From Puccinia triticina (taxonomy: Eukaryota > Basidiomycota > Pucciniomycetes > Pucciniales > Pucciniaceae), in assembly GCF_026914185.1 (NCBI RefSeq), contig NC_070571.1, forward strand, positions 3,348,001-3,412,000: DNA of 64,000 nucleotides, read 5' to 3'. A model generated the notes under the pieces. That model saw only the letters and a program-made list of their open reading frames with translations, was not told the origin of the DNA and did not search any database. A program made the translations under genes and the position numbers. Below are positions 11,651-22,104 of the stretch, piece by piece. Each line of letters begins with the position of its first letter. The stretch's first letter is position 1.

Positions 11651-12856
11651 GCCAGGGGCGGCTTTTCTGCTGCAGGGCCCAAGTTGCTGCAACTCTGCTA
11701 GCTCACAATTGGGACACATTCTTTGCCAGCACTGGCACACCCCACCTCAACATCCCCCAAAATACCAGGTGTTCCAACCACCAAATCAAATTTGCAATCG
11801 TCACTCAATGATGCATCTATTATGCTAAATTGAATTAGTGGAGCTATAAATGTAGCATAGTGCTGGCTGCTAATAATTTTGGTGTTCAGTTTTAGTGTAA
11901 TACCAAGCTGCTAAAAACTGCTGCCACTCAATCCCACTTTCTTAAATCCACATAATCCTAGACCTCTGGATCTAAGTTTTGGGGTGTTTTTTACTCACAA
12001 AATGGCACAAAAAGCCCTCAAATCTCACAATACATGTTGAAATCCCCAAAGGCCCAAAGGCCCTATGGATGCCCCTCCAGCTGTGCCGCAGCAACAAGCA
12101 AAAGTGGGCCGGTTGTTTTGGCTGAAACCATCTGGTATAAAACAAATTCTTTGAGGTCAAGGAGAGCTTGTTGTTTCTGAAAAGGGGACTCTACCGCTCT
12201 GGTAGCTATTAACCCGCGCAAACAGTTGAAAGCGGCTCAAAGGTTGTCAAGTTGGTCTAAATTGGTCAAATGTCAATCCAGTGAGGTTTGAGGGAACAAA
12301 TGCCTCTGGTGGAGCCAAAGAGGTGCAGATCAAAGTAATTGAGGTGGAAGAACACATCATTAGCATGGATATGACAAATAAAACATGTAACATTCATTTC
12401 AAGTCTTTTCGATGATACTTGGATAGTGAACAGCCAGCTCAAAGACATGAACAAACTGCAAAGAGAAATATGAATTTGCTTTGTGGCACTGAATGGCAAC
12501 TGATCTGGAGTACTCCCCTTGAGTTGGAAGAACGTGGCCAAAAGTGGCGGGTATGGGTGTAGCTATCCCGTGGACATTGGTTTATTTATGGGACTCAGGA
12601 AACCCGGATCAAAATTTATTATTTGATCAGTTTAAATTGATTGTCAGGTACTTGCCCCTGCAGACTCTCATTGATGTAAGTAGTGGTAAGCAAAGGGTAC
12701 CCCACAACATGACCATTAATGTGGGTCCAATTTATGTTAGGCTCCTGTAAGCCTTCAGTCTTCAATTTCCTGTCTCATAGCATATATTCTAAATACAAGA
12801 ACTTCTCCCAAATCTCCAGGAGTGTCAATTCTGTTATACTCAATCTTACCACTTAA
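11651..12856. other. Unassigned sequence before the helicase relic
   Basis: No supported gene. Open frames at 11972-12160, 12266-12541 and 12544-12750 show no domain. The last one could be decayed Helitron sequence because it lies on the same strand directly upstream of the helicase fragment, but nothing in it is recognisable. Confidence 0.3.
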
Positions 12857-13215
12857 GTGGTAGCGGGCCTCCCTTATCATTGTCAAAATTGCAACATACC
12901 AAGCGGGGCTTCCAGCTCATCCGGAGTGACAAATGATGGAAGTTTTTCACTTGGGGGGACCAGGAAAACTTTTCTCCTTAACAGTTTAATTAACAAGATG
13001 ACACTCAGCCGGAAGAAGTGTGTAGCTGTTGCGTTGACCGGTGTAGCAGTGCTGTTGCTAAGCGGGGGTCAAAATGCTCATTCTGCCTTCAAGCTGCCAT
13101 TAAAAATCAACTACAATACTTCATGCGGTATCAATGCCACAACAAAGTATGGGAGGGAGTTGATTGCAGCCGACATCATAATCTGGGACAAAATTGTAAC
13201 CATGCACCTTGCTAG
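12857..13215 (+). pseudogene. Pif1-like (Helitron) helicase fragment
   Basis: Within a frame open from 12857 to 13405, residues about 26-118 match the N-terminal ATPase part of Pif1/Helitron helicases. A Walker A-like GGTRKTFLLN (canonical GGTGKTF) is at 12953-12982. It is followed by the AxTGxAxxLLxGGxxAHSxFKLP block and a Walker B-like IIIWDKIVTMH (canonical IIWDEAPMMH). Both motifs have lost key residues (G to R in Walker A, E to K in Walker B), so ATPase activity is not expected. Similarity stops near 13215. Rolling-circle Helitrons carry such a helicase and often capture gene pieces, which fits the neighbouring poly(A)-binding-protein fragment. Confidence 0.8.
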
Positions 13216-13344
13216 CAGACAGCCCTTGCGGCAGTTCCCCCGTCATCCTCCTGCTTCACCTTCCAATCAAGTTGACACCACCACTTACCAAAGCTACGGC
13301 ACCCAGAACAACATCGACTTCATCAGCTTCCTGATCTGCGACAC

Positions 13345-13545
13345 CCTTGACAGGGCCTTGTTTTTGATTGTCTTGTCAAGGTTCTTGATGAAGATGTTAC
13401 CTTGACCAGTCTTGCGCAAGGACAGGTAACACTGCCACCACATGATCCAACAAGCCTTGTTTTTGATCAGTGAGTAATTGAGCTGCTTGAGTGCACGTTT
13501 GGGATTGGCAACATTGAAGTAGTTGACGTCAGCATAGCCTAACAA
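13345..13545 (-). pseudogene. Poly(A)-binding protein (PAB1-type) RRM1-RRM2 fragment
   Basis: The minus strand encodes LGYADVNYFNVANPKRALKQ followed by LNYSLIKNKACWIMWWQ and LRKTGQGNIFIKNLDKTIKN. This is the RNP1 end of the first RRM, the LNYxLIKxxxCRIMWSQRDPxLRKTG linker and the RNP2 start of the second RRM of cytoplasmic poly(A)-binding protein. Several invariant residues are changed (RIMWSQRD to WIMWWQCY), and homology breaks after NKAL. Only about 65 residues of a protein of roughly 650 survive. It is adjacent to, and on the opposite strand from, a Helitron-type helicase piece and directly left of an LTR. Confidence 0.8.
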
Positions 13546-13848
13546 ACACGAGTTCCATGACCACATCAGCTTCCCTCTTTTGCACCACAGATTGGTCTTC
13601 CATCTCAACAGCCACTGTGGTAGAGCGGGGCTCCGAGTTTGAGTCGGCATGGTTCTCTTCTGGATTGACATTGATGAGATCGTGGTCAAGCGTGGTGGAA
13701 GAGGTAGAGCCGTTGTTGCGCAGGATGGCTTGCTGGTTGAGGTGGAGACAAGAGGTCTCCAGGGATGAAGAGGAGGAGACTGAGGAGGGAGAGATGCTGC
13801 CCGTTCTGAGGACAAGATCACTAGTGGTTGAGTTGATGGTGATTGGTG

Positions 13849-14535
13849 TGAGCCTGAGTCTCTTTGGTGACAGCAGGAAACAAGAGAGAAAGGGTGAATA
13901 TTTGGATTTCTTTGGATAAAGAAAATACAAATATGAGAGAGAGAGAGGAACTGAGCAGGATCAAGATAAGCAGATATTCAACATTATTCAGGTGGGAATT
14001 CACATCCACTGGCAATGCTACCTCTGCAGAAGAGTGCTGCCAAGCTGTGCTAGAGAGTGCTACAGCCTCCTCTCACCAAAGAAACGTGGAGGGATCCTGG
14101 ATTAGAGAAGTTTAATCCAACCACAATTTTTTAGCTTCCTTCTGGATAGTCAAGTTTCTTTAAAGGGAAACCTATGTGGTTTTTTTTTTACAAAAACCAC
14201 AAAAAAAGAATGCAGTTATGAAGGGAGAGCCCTGTGATCAAGAATGAGGCAAAGGCCAGCAGAAAAGAGCAGATCAAGCAAGACACAGAGTTGTATCTCT
14301 GAGATAAACAAGGTTCAGTGAAAGAGGTTACTTACTGTCAATATCCTAGGCGCCTGTGATGGTTGGTATACTGGGAGTGTTTCAAACTCTTTGGAGGTGA
14401 TCCTGGGGTTATCTGGGGTGTGGTTCTGGTGTGCTGAAGTCTTTAGATCCGCCTCAGGCAAGGGGATCCTGACTACAAAAATTTTCACAGTTTGCTTATG
14501 TAATTTGCATATGTACATGTGGTTTGGCGCGCCTG
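13849..14535 (-). repeat. 3' LTR of Ty3/Gypsy element A, part 1 (split by insertion)
   Basis: On the plus strand this LTR starts TGAGCCTGAGTC at 13849, exactly as the right LTR does at 29556, and follows it almost base for base to 14535 (GGCGCGCCTG). There it is interrupted by the 7334-bp insertion 14536-21869; the remainder resumes at 21873. Joined, the two parts give about 919 bp against 931 bp in the right LTR. The sequence left of 13849 (TGGTG) does not repeat after 30486 (GCTTC), so no target duplication for the retroelement is visible. Confidence 0.9.
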
Positions 14536-15045
14536 CACTGCATGGATTATCCCCTCGGACATACCCGTCTGACAAGAGCTCGGACGGGCATGTCCGACCA
14601 GATGTCAGAAACTGGCGTCCAACGGGTGGTTGAACCCACCTGTTGGATCCTCCTGTCCGAGCAGAACTCGGACATTTCTGCTCGACGGGTTCTCGAGCAG
14701 CGAGGCCCGACCGCTCGTCGGACTTGCCAGTTCGTGCTGCAGTCGGCCATTGTCGCTCAAGCAGTCCTCGGACCAGATTGTTGGACAGCCTTGCCCGAGT
14801 AGACGTCAGACAAGGCTGCCCAACCAGTTCCCACTGGTCGTTTTCTGCTGTTCAACAGGTCAGCTAGTTGGACAGAGCTGTCCAACAAGTAAGCTTGTCG
14901 GACAGGTTAGTCCAACCCTCCCATGTCCGACAAGTCCAACTCGTCGGACACGTATGTCCAACAAGTCTGACTGGTCGGACATTTTGGGTTCGACAAGTCT
15001 GACTGGTCGGACATTTTAGGTTCGACAAGTCAGCAAAAACCTAAA
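14536..15045 (+). repeat. Left terminal inverted repeat with subterminal GTCCGAC motifs
   Basis: About 500 bp that are inversely repeated at 21365-21869. It contains more than a dozen short motifs of the form GTCCGACAAG, GTCCAACAAG or their inverses. Dense short subterminal repeats in both orientations are typical of CACTA elements, where they bind the transposon-encoded DNA-binding protein; that role here is inference. About 75 bp at the inner edge (about 15046-15125) is missing from the right arm. Confidence 0.85.
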
Positions 15046-15159
15046 CCGGACCCTGAAAATCCCACTAATGTAAAAAAAAGAAACAATGTTTTGCAACATT
15101 TAACAACAAAATCTAAACCCATGTTCACAACAAGTCAACTGCCTTTTCTGATATTTACA

Positions 15160-15422
15160 AGGTGGAAACAAGGTGTAAACTAACTGTAAACCACACTTTA
15201 CAAGGTGTAAACAACCATTTACAAGGTGTAAACCACACTTTACAAGGTTTAACCCCAAGTTTACAAGGTGTAAACCATAGTTTACAAGGTGTAAACCATA
15301 GTTTACAAGGTGTAAACCATAGTTTACAAGGTGTAAACCATAGTTTACAAGGTGTAAACCATAGTTTACAAGGCGTAAACCACAGTTTAAAAGGTGTAAA
15401 CTATAGTTTACAAGGTGTAAAC
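15160..15422 (+). repeat. 21-bp tandem array, left outer block
   Basis: Repeats of TTTACAAGGTGTAAACCATAG (21 bp). Each unit holds the small inverted repeat TTTAC/GTAAA, so both strands look alike. The block is the inverse counterpart of the far right of the 19437-21340 array. Confidence 0.9.
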
Positions 15423-15869
15423 AACGGTGGACCACTACGCTACACTACGCTACAGGGCCACTTAGCGTTAGCGTAGCGGCAAAAAGCACCCAGCCATTTT
15501 GAGTAGCATTAGCGCGCTGTTAGCGCCGCTACGCTGCCCTATGTTTCAGCGGCGCTAACAGCGCACCAATTGTTTGTTAGTGTTAGCGTGCCGCTACAGT
15601 CACTACGCTGCGCTACAGTCCCTTTTATTCAGCTAAAAGCACTGTGGCACACCGTAGCGCGCGCTCTTTTGCGCCCTGCGTGTATAGCGTTAGCGCAATT
15701 GCGCGCATCAGCGCTAAAGCTACGCTAACAGCCAAATTAGCTGCACACCCTTTGCGCGTAGTGTTAGCGCAGAGAAGGTGCAATTCTGCAAACGCTACGC
15801 TAAAATTTAGCAGAATTGCGCTACGCTACGCCACGCTAACGCTAAGGTTAGTGTAGCTGGCCCACCGTT
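15423..15869. mobile_element. 447-bp GCTAACGC-rich palindromic element, copy 1
   Basis: Starts AACGGTGGACCACTACGC and ends with the inverse ...GGCCCACCGTT, flanked by a perfect 9-bp duplication GGTGTAAAC (15414-15422 and 15870-15878) within the 21-bp array. The interior consists of GCTAACGCTA/TAGCGTTAGC and GCGCTGTTAGCGCC phrases. Copies of 447 and 448 bp exist at 18990-19436 and 34795-35242. A 9-bp duplication suggests Mutator-like elements, while the GGTGGGCC-type end also resembles hAT, so the superfamily is open. No protein is encoded. Confidence 0.85.
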
Positions 15870-16445
15870 GGTGTAAACCATATTTAACAAGGTGAAAACC
15901 ACAGTTTGCAAGGTGTAAACCATAGTTGACAAGGTGTAAACCACCATTTACAAGGTTTAAACCACAGTTCACAAGGTGTAAACCAATATTTAGAAGGTGT
16001 AAACCACCATTTACAAGGTTTAAACCACAGTTTGCAAGGTGTAAACCCCAGTTTACAAGGTGTGAACCACATTGATCAAGGTTTAAACCACATTTTTGGA
16101 AACTACAAAAGGCGCAATTCTGCAAACGCTACGCTAAAATTTAGCGGAATTACGCTACGCTACGCCACGCTAACGCTAAGGTTAGTGTAGCTGGCCCACC
16201 GTTGGTGTAAACCATATTTGACAAGGTGAAAACCACAGTTTGCAAGGTGTAAACCATAGTTGACAAGGTGTAAACCACCATTTACAAGGTTTAAACCACA
16301 GTTCACCCACAGTTCACAAGGTGTAAACCAATATTTAGAAGGTGTAAACCACTATTTACAAGGTTTAAACCACAGTTTGCAAGGTGTAAACCCCAGTTTA
16401 CAAGGTGTGAACCACATTGATCAAGGTTTAAACCACATTTTTGTA
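15778..16445. repeat. 330-bp tandem duplication in the left arm only
   Basis: The segment beginning CAATTCTGCAAACGCTACGC at about 15780, which spans the end of the 447-bp element and following 21-bp units, is repeated from about 16112 to 16445. The second copy therefore carries a truncated end of the 447-bp element (16112-16199). The right arm has only one copy, so this duplication postdates the arms' formation. Confidence 0.8.
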
Positions 16446-17068
16446 AACTACAATTTACAAGGTGTAAACTACAACTTACAAGGTGTAAACTATCATTTAG
16501 AAGGTGTAAACTACCATTAACAAGATGTAAACTACCATTTAAAAGCTGTAAACCACACTTTGCAAGGTTTAAACCCCAGTTGACAAGGTGTAAACCATAG
16601 TTTACAGGGTGTAAACCATAGTTTCCAAGGTGCAAACCATATTTTCCAAGGTGTAAACCATAGTTTCCAAGGTGCAAACCATAGTTTCCAAGGTGTAAAC
16701 CACAGTTTACAAGTTGTAAACCACCATTCACAAGGTGTAAACCACACTTTACAAGGTGAAAACCACAGTTTACAAGGTTTAACACATCATTTACAAGGTT
16801 TAAACCACAATTTACCCACAGTTTACAAGGTGTGAAATAATATTTAGAAGGCGTAAACACCAGTTTACAAGGTGTCAGCCACAGTTTACAAGGTGTAAGC
16901 CACAGTTTACAAGGTGTAAGCCACAGTTTACAAGGTATGAACCCCAGTTTACAAGGTGTAAAGCACAGTTTACAGGGTGCAAACCACCATCTACAAGGGG
17001 TAAACCATACTTTACAATGTGTAAACCACAATTTCCAAGGTTTAAACCACACTTTAGAAGGCTTAAAC
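15879..17068 (+). repeat. 21-bp tandem array, left inner block
   Basis: Degenerate units of the TTTACAAGGTGTAAACCA type, inversely matching 18157-18989. Small deletions and substitutions give each unit its own signature, and the same unit order is seen in reverse in the right arm. Confidence 0.85.
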
Positions 17069-17080
17069 TAGAGATGGCCA

Positions 17081-17284
17081 GTGGGTACTGTTAATAGTCC
17101 CTCTGGAACTGTTAATAGTTCCTCTGGAACTGTTAATAGTCCCTCTGGCACTGTTAATAGTTCCTCCGGAACTGTTAATAGTCCCTCTGGCACTGTTAAT
17201 AGTTCCTCCAGAACTGTTAATAGTCCGTCTGGCACTGTTAATAGTTCCTCCGGAACTGTTAATAGTCCCTCTGGCACTGTTAAT
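17081..17284 (+). repeat. 21-bp GTTAATAG array at the palindrome centre
   Basis: About ten units of CTGTTAATAGTCCCTCTGGA type, 21 bp each, alternating between a TCCCTCTGG and a TTCCTCCGG form, giving a 42-bp higher-order period. It begins right after a TAGAGATGGCCAGTGGGTAC end-like sequence at 17069, so it appears to sit inside an end of the hAT-like element found next to it. Confidence 0.85.
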
Positions 17285-17289
17285 GTAAA

Positions 17290-17638
17290 TGGTGGTTTAC
17301 ATCTTGTAAACTGTGGTTTTGACCTTGTAAATGTTGGTTTACATCTTGTAAACTATGGTTTACACCATGTAAACTGTGATTTACACCTTCTAATCTGTGG
17401 TTTACACCTTGTAAACTGTGGTTTACACCTTGTAAACTGTGGTTTACACCTTGTAAACTGTGGTTTACACCTTGTAAACTGTGGTTTACACCTTGTAAAC
17501 TGTGGTTTACACCTTGTAAACTGTGGTTTACAAGGTGTAAACTGTGGTTTACACCTTATAAACTGTGGTTTACACCTTGTAAACTGTGGTTTACACCTTG
17601 TAAACTGTGGTTTGCACCTTGCAAACTGTGGTTTAAAC
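17290..17638 (+). repeat. 21-bp array, central block in reversed orientation
   Basis: Nearly identical units of GGTTTACACCTTGTAAACTGT. The uniformity from 17398 to 17540 points to recent expansion. It lies between the GTTAATAG array and the hAT-like element at 17639. Confidence 0.85.
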
Positions 17639-18156
17639 TAGAGATGGCCAAACGGGTCAGGGTATCTGTGATGGGTGCGGGTACTTGGTATGCATTTCTC
17701 CAATTTTGGACACTGCACCCGCCAACGGGTACCGGCGGTACCCCCACACGATGATCGCACATTAACGGGGGTACACATCGCACTCAATGAACGGCCATTG
17801 AGTGGGATGCGCACTCAACCCAATGATTGGCCATCAAGTGCGGACGTAGGCCGGTCATTGAGCAGAGTACACACCCCGCTTGGTGGCCGGCCATTGTGAT
17901 CACCCCACTCAATGTCCGGTCATTGCGTGGGATGTGTTGTGTACTCCGCTTAACAATTGCCGGTCATTGAGGTGTGTACCCCAGTCTATGACAGTTCATG
18001 CGGCTGACAATGGCGGGTGCCTGTTTGGTACCCGGGTACCCGGTGATTTTCCCGCCCAAATTGCATACCAAGACCCGTACACGGCACCTACAAACGAGTA
18101 AAAGGGCAGTGGCCGGTACCCCTCAACAGGTGCCGGGTACCCACTGGCAATCCCTA
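17639..18156. mobile_element. 518-bp hAT-like non-autonomous element
   Basis: Ends TAGAGATGGCCAAACGGGT (left) and, inverted, TAGGGATTGCCAGTGGGT (right), flanked by the 8-bp near-duplication GTTTAAAC (17631-17638) and GTTTAAGC (18157-18164). The TAGRGATGGC-type ends and 8-bp target duplication fit hAT transposons. The interior contains GGGTACCCG palindromes and CCGGTCATTGAGTG repeats and codes for nothing recognisable. A second left-type end lies at 17069. Confidence 0.75.
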
Positions 18157-18989
18157 GTTTAAGCCTTCTAAAGTGTGGTTTAAACCTTGGAAATTGTGGT
18201 TTACGCATTGTGAAGTATGGTTTACCCCTTGTAAATGGTGGTTTGCACCCTGTAAACTGTGCTTTACAACTTGTAAACTGGGGTTCATACCTTGTAAACT
18301 GTGGCTTACACCTTGTACACTGTGGCTTACACCTTGTAAACTGTGGCTGACACCTTGTAAACTGGTGTTTACGCCTTCTAAATATTATTTTACACCTTGT
18401 AAACTGTGGGTAAATTGTGGTTTAAACCTTGTAAATGATGTGTTAAACCTTGTAAACTGTGGTTTTCACCTTGTAAAGTGTGGTTTACACCTTGTAAATG
18501 GTGGTTTACAACTCGTAAACTGTGGTTTACACCTTGGAAACTATGGTTTCCACCTTGGAAACTATGATTTACACCTTGGAAACTATGGTTTGCACCTTGG
18601 AAACTATGGTTTACGCCTTGTCAACTGGGGTTTAAACCTTGCAAAGTGTGGTTTACAGCTTTTGAATGGTAGTTCACATCTTGTCAATGGTAGTTTACAC
18701 CTTCTAAATGATAGTTTACACCTTGTAAATCGTAGTTTACACCTTGTAAATTGTAGTTTACAAAAATGTGGTTTAAACCTTGATCAATGTGGTTCACACC
18801 TTGTAAACTGGGGTTTACACCTTGCAAACTGTGGTTTAAACCTTGTAAATGGTGGTTTACACCTTCTAAATATTAGTTTACACCTTGTGAACTGTGGTTT
18901 AAACCTTGTAAATGGTGGTTTACACCTTGTCAACTATGGTTTACACCTTGCAAACTGTGGTTTACACCTTGTAAAATATGGTTTACACG
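18157..18989 (-). repeat. 21-bp tandem array, right inner block
   Basis: Units of GGTTTACACCTTGTAAACTG type, inverse of the 15879-17068 block without its 330-bp duplication. Confidence 0.85.
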
Positions 18990-19436
18990 AACGGTGGGCC
19001 AGCTACACTAACCTTAGGGTTAGCGTGGCGTAGCATAGCGTAATTCCGCTAAATTTTAGCGTAGCGTTTGCAGAATTGCACCTTCTCTGCGCTAACACTA
19101 CGCGCAAAGGGTGCGCAGCTAATTTGGCTGTTAGCGTAGCGTTAGCGCAGATGCGCGCAATTGCGCTAAAGCTATACACGCAGGGCGCAAAAGAGCGCGC
19201 GCTACGGTGCGCCACAGTGTTTTTAGCTGAATAAAAGGCGCTGTAGCGCAGCGTAGTGACTGTAGCGGCACCCTAACACTAACAAAAAATTGGTGCGCTG
19301 TTAGCGCCGCTGAAACATAGGGAAGCGTAGCGGCGCTAACAGCGCGCTAATGCTACTCAAAATGGCTGGGCGCTTTTGGCCGCTACGCTAACGCTAAGTG
19401 GCCCTGTAGCGTAGTGTAGCGTAGTGGCCCACCGTT
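18990..19436. mobile_element. 447-bp GCTAACGC-rich palindromic element, copy 2
   Basis: AACGGTGGGCC...GGCCCACCGTT, flanked by GTTTACACG and GTTTACACC. It is the inverted counterpart of copy 1 at the same place in the opposite arm, so both derive from a single insertion that was duplicated when the large palindrome formed. Confidence 0.85.
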
Positions 19437-21340
19437 GTTTACACCTTGTAAACTAAAGTTTACACCTTTTAAACTGTGGTTTACACCCTGTAAATGGTAG
19501 TTTACACCTTGTAAACTGTGGTTTACACGTTGTAAACTGTGGTTCACACGTTATAAACTGTGGTTCACACGTTATAAACTGTGGTTCACACATTATAAAC
19601 TGTGGTTTACACCTTGTAAACTGTGGTTTACATGTTGTAAACTGTGGTTTACACCTTGTAAACTGTGGTTTACATGTTGTAAACTGTGGTTTACACCTTG
19701 TAAACTGTGCTTTACACCTTGTAGACTGTGGTTTACACCTTGTAAACTATGGTTTACACCTTATAAACTGTGGTTTGCACCTTTTAAACTATGGTTTACA
19801 CCTTGTGAACTGTGGTTTACACCTTAGTTTACACCTTGTAAACTGCGGGTGAGCTGTTGTTTAAACCTTGTAAATGGTGGTTTACACCTTGTTCACCTTG
19901 CAGTAAACTGTGGTTTATACCTTGTAAACTGTGATTTACACCTTGTGGATGGTGGTTTACACCTTTTAAATGGTGGTTTACACCTTGTAAACAGTGGATT
20001 ACACCTGGTAAACTGTGTTTTACACCTTTTGAACTGTGGTTTACACCTTGTAAATGGTAGTTCACCCCTTGTAGACTGCGGTTTACATGTTGAAAACTGT
20101 GGTTTACAGCTTGTAAAACACCTTGTAAACTGCCTTTCACACCTTGTAAGCTGTGGTTTACACCTTGTAAACTGTGGTTTACACCTTGTAAACCGTGGTT
20201 TACACCTTTCAAACTATGGTTTACACCTTGTAAACTGTGGTTTACACGTTTTAAACCATGGTTCACACCTTGTAAACTGTAGTTTACACCTTCTAAATAT
20301 TAGTTTACATCTTGTAAACTGTGGTTTAAACCTTGTAAATGGTGGTTTACACCTTGCAGTAAACTGTGGTTTACACCTTGTACACTGTGATTTACACTTT
20401 GCGGATGGTGGTGTACACCTTTTAAATGGTGGTTTACACCTTGTAAACAGTGGATTACACCTTGTAAACTATATTTTACACCTTTTCAACTGTGGTTTAC
20501 ACCTTGTAAGTGGTAGTTTACCCCTTGTAAACTGTGGTTTACATGTTGTAAACTGTGGTTTACACCTTCTAAACTGCGGTTTATACTTTGTAAGCTGTGG
20601 TTTATACCTTGTAAACTGTGGTTTACACCTTGTAAACCGTCGTTTACACCTTTTAAACTGTGGTTTACACCTTGTAAACTATGGTTTACACCTTGTAAAC
20701 CATGGTTTACACCTTGTAAACCATGGTTTACACCTTGTAAACCATGGTTTACACCTTGTAAACCATGGTTTACACCTTGTAAACCATGGTTTACACCTTG
20801 TAAACCATGGTTTACACCTTGTAAACCATGGTTTACACCTTGTAAACCATGGTTTACACCAGGTAAACCATGGTTTACACCTTGTAAACCATGGTTTACA
20901 CCTTGTAAACCATGGTTTACACCAGGTAAACTATGGTTTACACCTTGTAAACTATGGTTTACGCCTTGTAAACTATGGTTTACACCTTGTAAACTATGCT
21001 TTACACCTTGTAAACTATGGTTTATACCTTGTAAACTATGGCTTACACCTTGTAAACTATGGTTTACATCTTGTAAACTATGGTTTACACCTTGTCAACT
21101 ATGGTTTACACCTTGTAAGCTATGCTTTACACCTTGTAAACTATGCCTTACACCTTGTAAACTATGGTTTATACCTTGTAAACTATGGCTTACACCTTGT
21201 AAACTATGGTTTACACCTTGTAAACTATGGTTTACACCTTGTAAACTTGGGGTTAAACCTTGTAAAGTGTGGTTTACACCTTGTAAATGGTTGTTTACAC
21301 CTTGTAAAGTGTGGTTTAGAGTTAGTTTACACCTAGTTTC
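19437..21340 (-). repeat. 21-bp tandem array, right outer block (about 90 units)
   Basis: Units of GGTTTACACCTTGTAAACYRT. The 20675-20935 part is almost uniform with CCATGG in place of CTGTGG. This block is about seven times longer than its left counterpart (15160-15422), so the arms have changed in length independently. A 495-codon open frame (19849-21336) is created by the 21-bp period (repeating LHLVNxG) and is not regarded as a gene. Confidence 0.9.
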
Positions 21341-21364
21341 CACCTTGTAAATATCAGAAAAGGC

Positions 21365-21869
21365 AGGTTTAGGTTTTTGCTGACTTGTCAATGTCCAACC
21401 AGTCAGACTTGTTGAACCCAAAATGTCCAACCAGTCAGACTTGTCGGACATACATGTCCGACAAGTTGGACTTGTCGGACATGGGAGGGTCGGACTAACC
21501 TGTCCAACAAGCTCACTTGTTGGACAGCTCTGTCCGACTAGCTGACCTGTCGAACAGCAGAAAACGACCAGTGGGAACTGGTAGGGCAGCCTTGTCCAAC
21601 TTCTACTCGGGCAAGGCTGTCCAACAATCTGGTCCAAGGACTGCTCAAGCGACAATGGCCGACTGCAGCACGAACTGGCAAGTCCGACGAGTGGTCGGGC
21701 CTTGCTGCTCAAGAACCCGTCGAGCAGAAATGTCCGAGTTCTGCTCGGACAGGAGGATCCAACGGGTGGGTTCAACCACCCGTCGGACGCCAGTTTCCAA
21801 CATCTGGTCGGACATGCCCGTCCGAGCTCTTGTCAGACGGGTATGTCCGAGGGGATAATCCATGCAGTG
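21365..21869 (-). repeat. Right terminal inverted repeat with subterminal GTCCGAC motifs
   Basis: Inverse of 14536-15045, ending GGATAATCCATGCAGTG at 21869, followed by the CTG duplication at 21870-21872. Confidence 0.85.
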
Positions 21870-21872
21870 CTG

Positions 21873-22104
21873 GTAGCGCTGACACGTCACAACTGCGCAT
21901 GTACGCCACAACTCAATAACTCAGGGAAGAAGTATAGTTACAAAGAATTGGTAAGTTGTAACTAGGGTCAAAATTGCATGAGGAAACAGAATACGAAGTC
22001 AAAACAAGGTTATTTCATAAGATGAAAAGGATATGAAGTAATTCATATGTAAAAGTAGAAAAAAGGCAGACTTTAGGTCAGCTGAGTTGACTCTAAGGCT
22101 GACA
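21873..22104 (-). repeat. 3' LTR of Ty3/Gypsy element A, part 2
   Basis: Continues the LTR interrupted at 14535, running from GTAGCGCTGACACG to ...AAGGCTGACA at 22104; the first three bases (CTG) are shared with the duplication. On the minus strand the LTR therefore begins TGTCAGCC at 22104. Just inside it the minus strand has the purine-rich GGTAGGGAA, a plausible polypurine tract. Confidence 0.9.

Larger units (their letters stand above)
14536..21869. mobile_element. 7.3 kb CACTG-ended palindromic element made of tandem repeats
   Basis: Starts CACTGCATGGATTATCC at 14536 and ends with the exact inverse at 21869. It is flanked by a perfect 3-bp duplication CTG (14533-14535 and 21870-21872) inside an otherwise continuous LTR, so the boundaries are known to the base. 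CACTR termini plus a 3-bp duplication are the signature of CACTA/EnSpm transposons. The two arms are long inverted copies: about 500 bp of subterminal GTCCGACAAG-type repeats, a 21-bp tandem array, a 447-bp insertion and more 21-bp array, around a centre at 17.07-18.16 kb. No transposase or other protein is present. The long open frames inside arise because 21 is a multiple of 3. Confidence 0.9.

Noticed and set aside
12544..12750. 68-codon frame as a separate gene
   Set aside because: No domain, no start context, and it lies in decayed sequence left of the helicase relic.
19849..21336. 495-codon open frame repeating LHLVNxG, and similar frames at 16303-17052, 17081-17641, 18173-19033 and 15162-15476
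   Set aside because: They exist because the tandem unit is 21 bp, a multiple of three, without stops. Open frames occur on both strands, unit variation does not favour silent changes, and there is no non-repeat domain.
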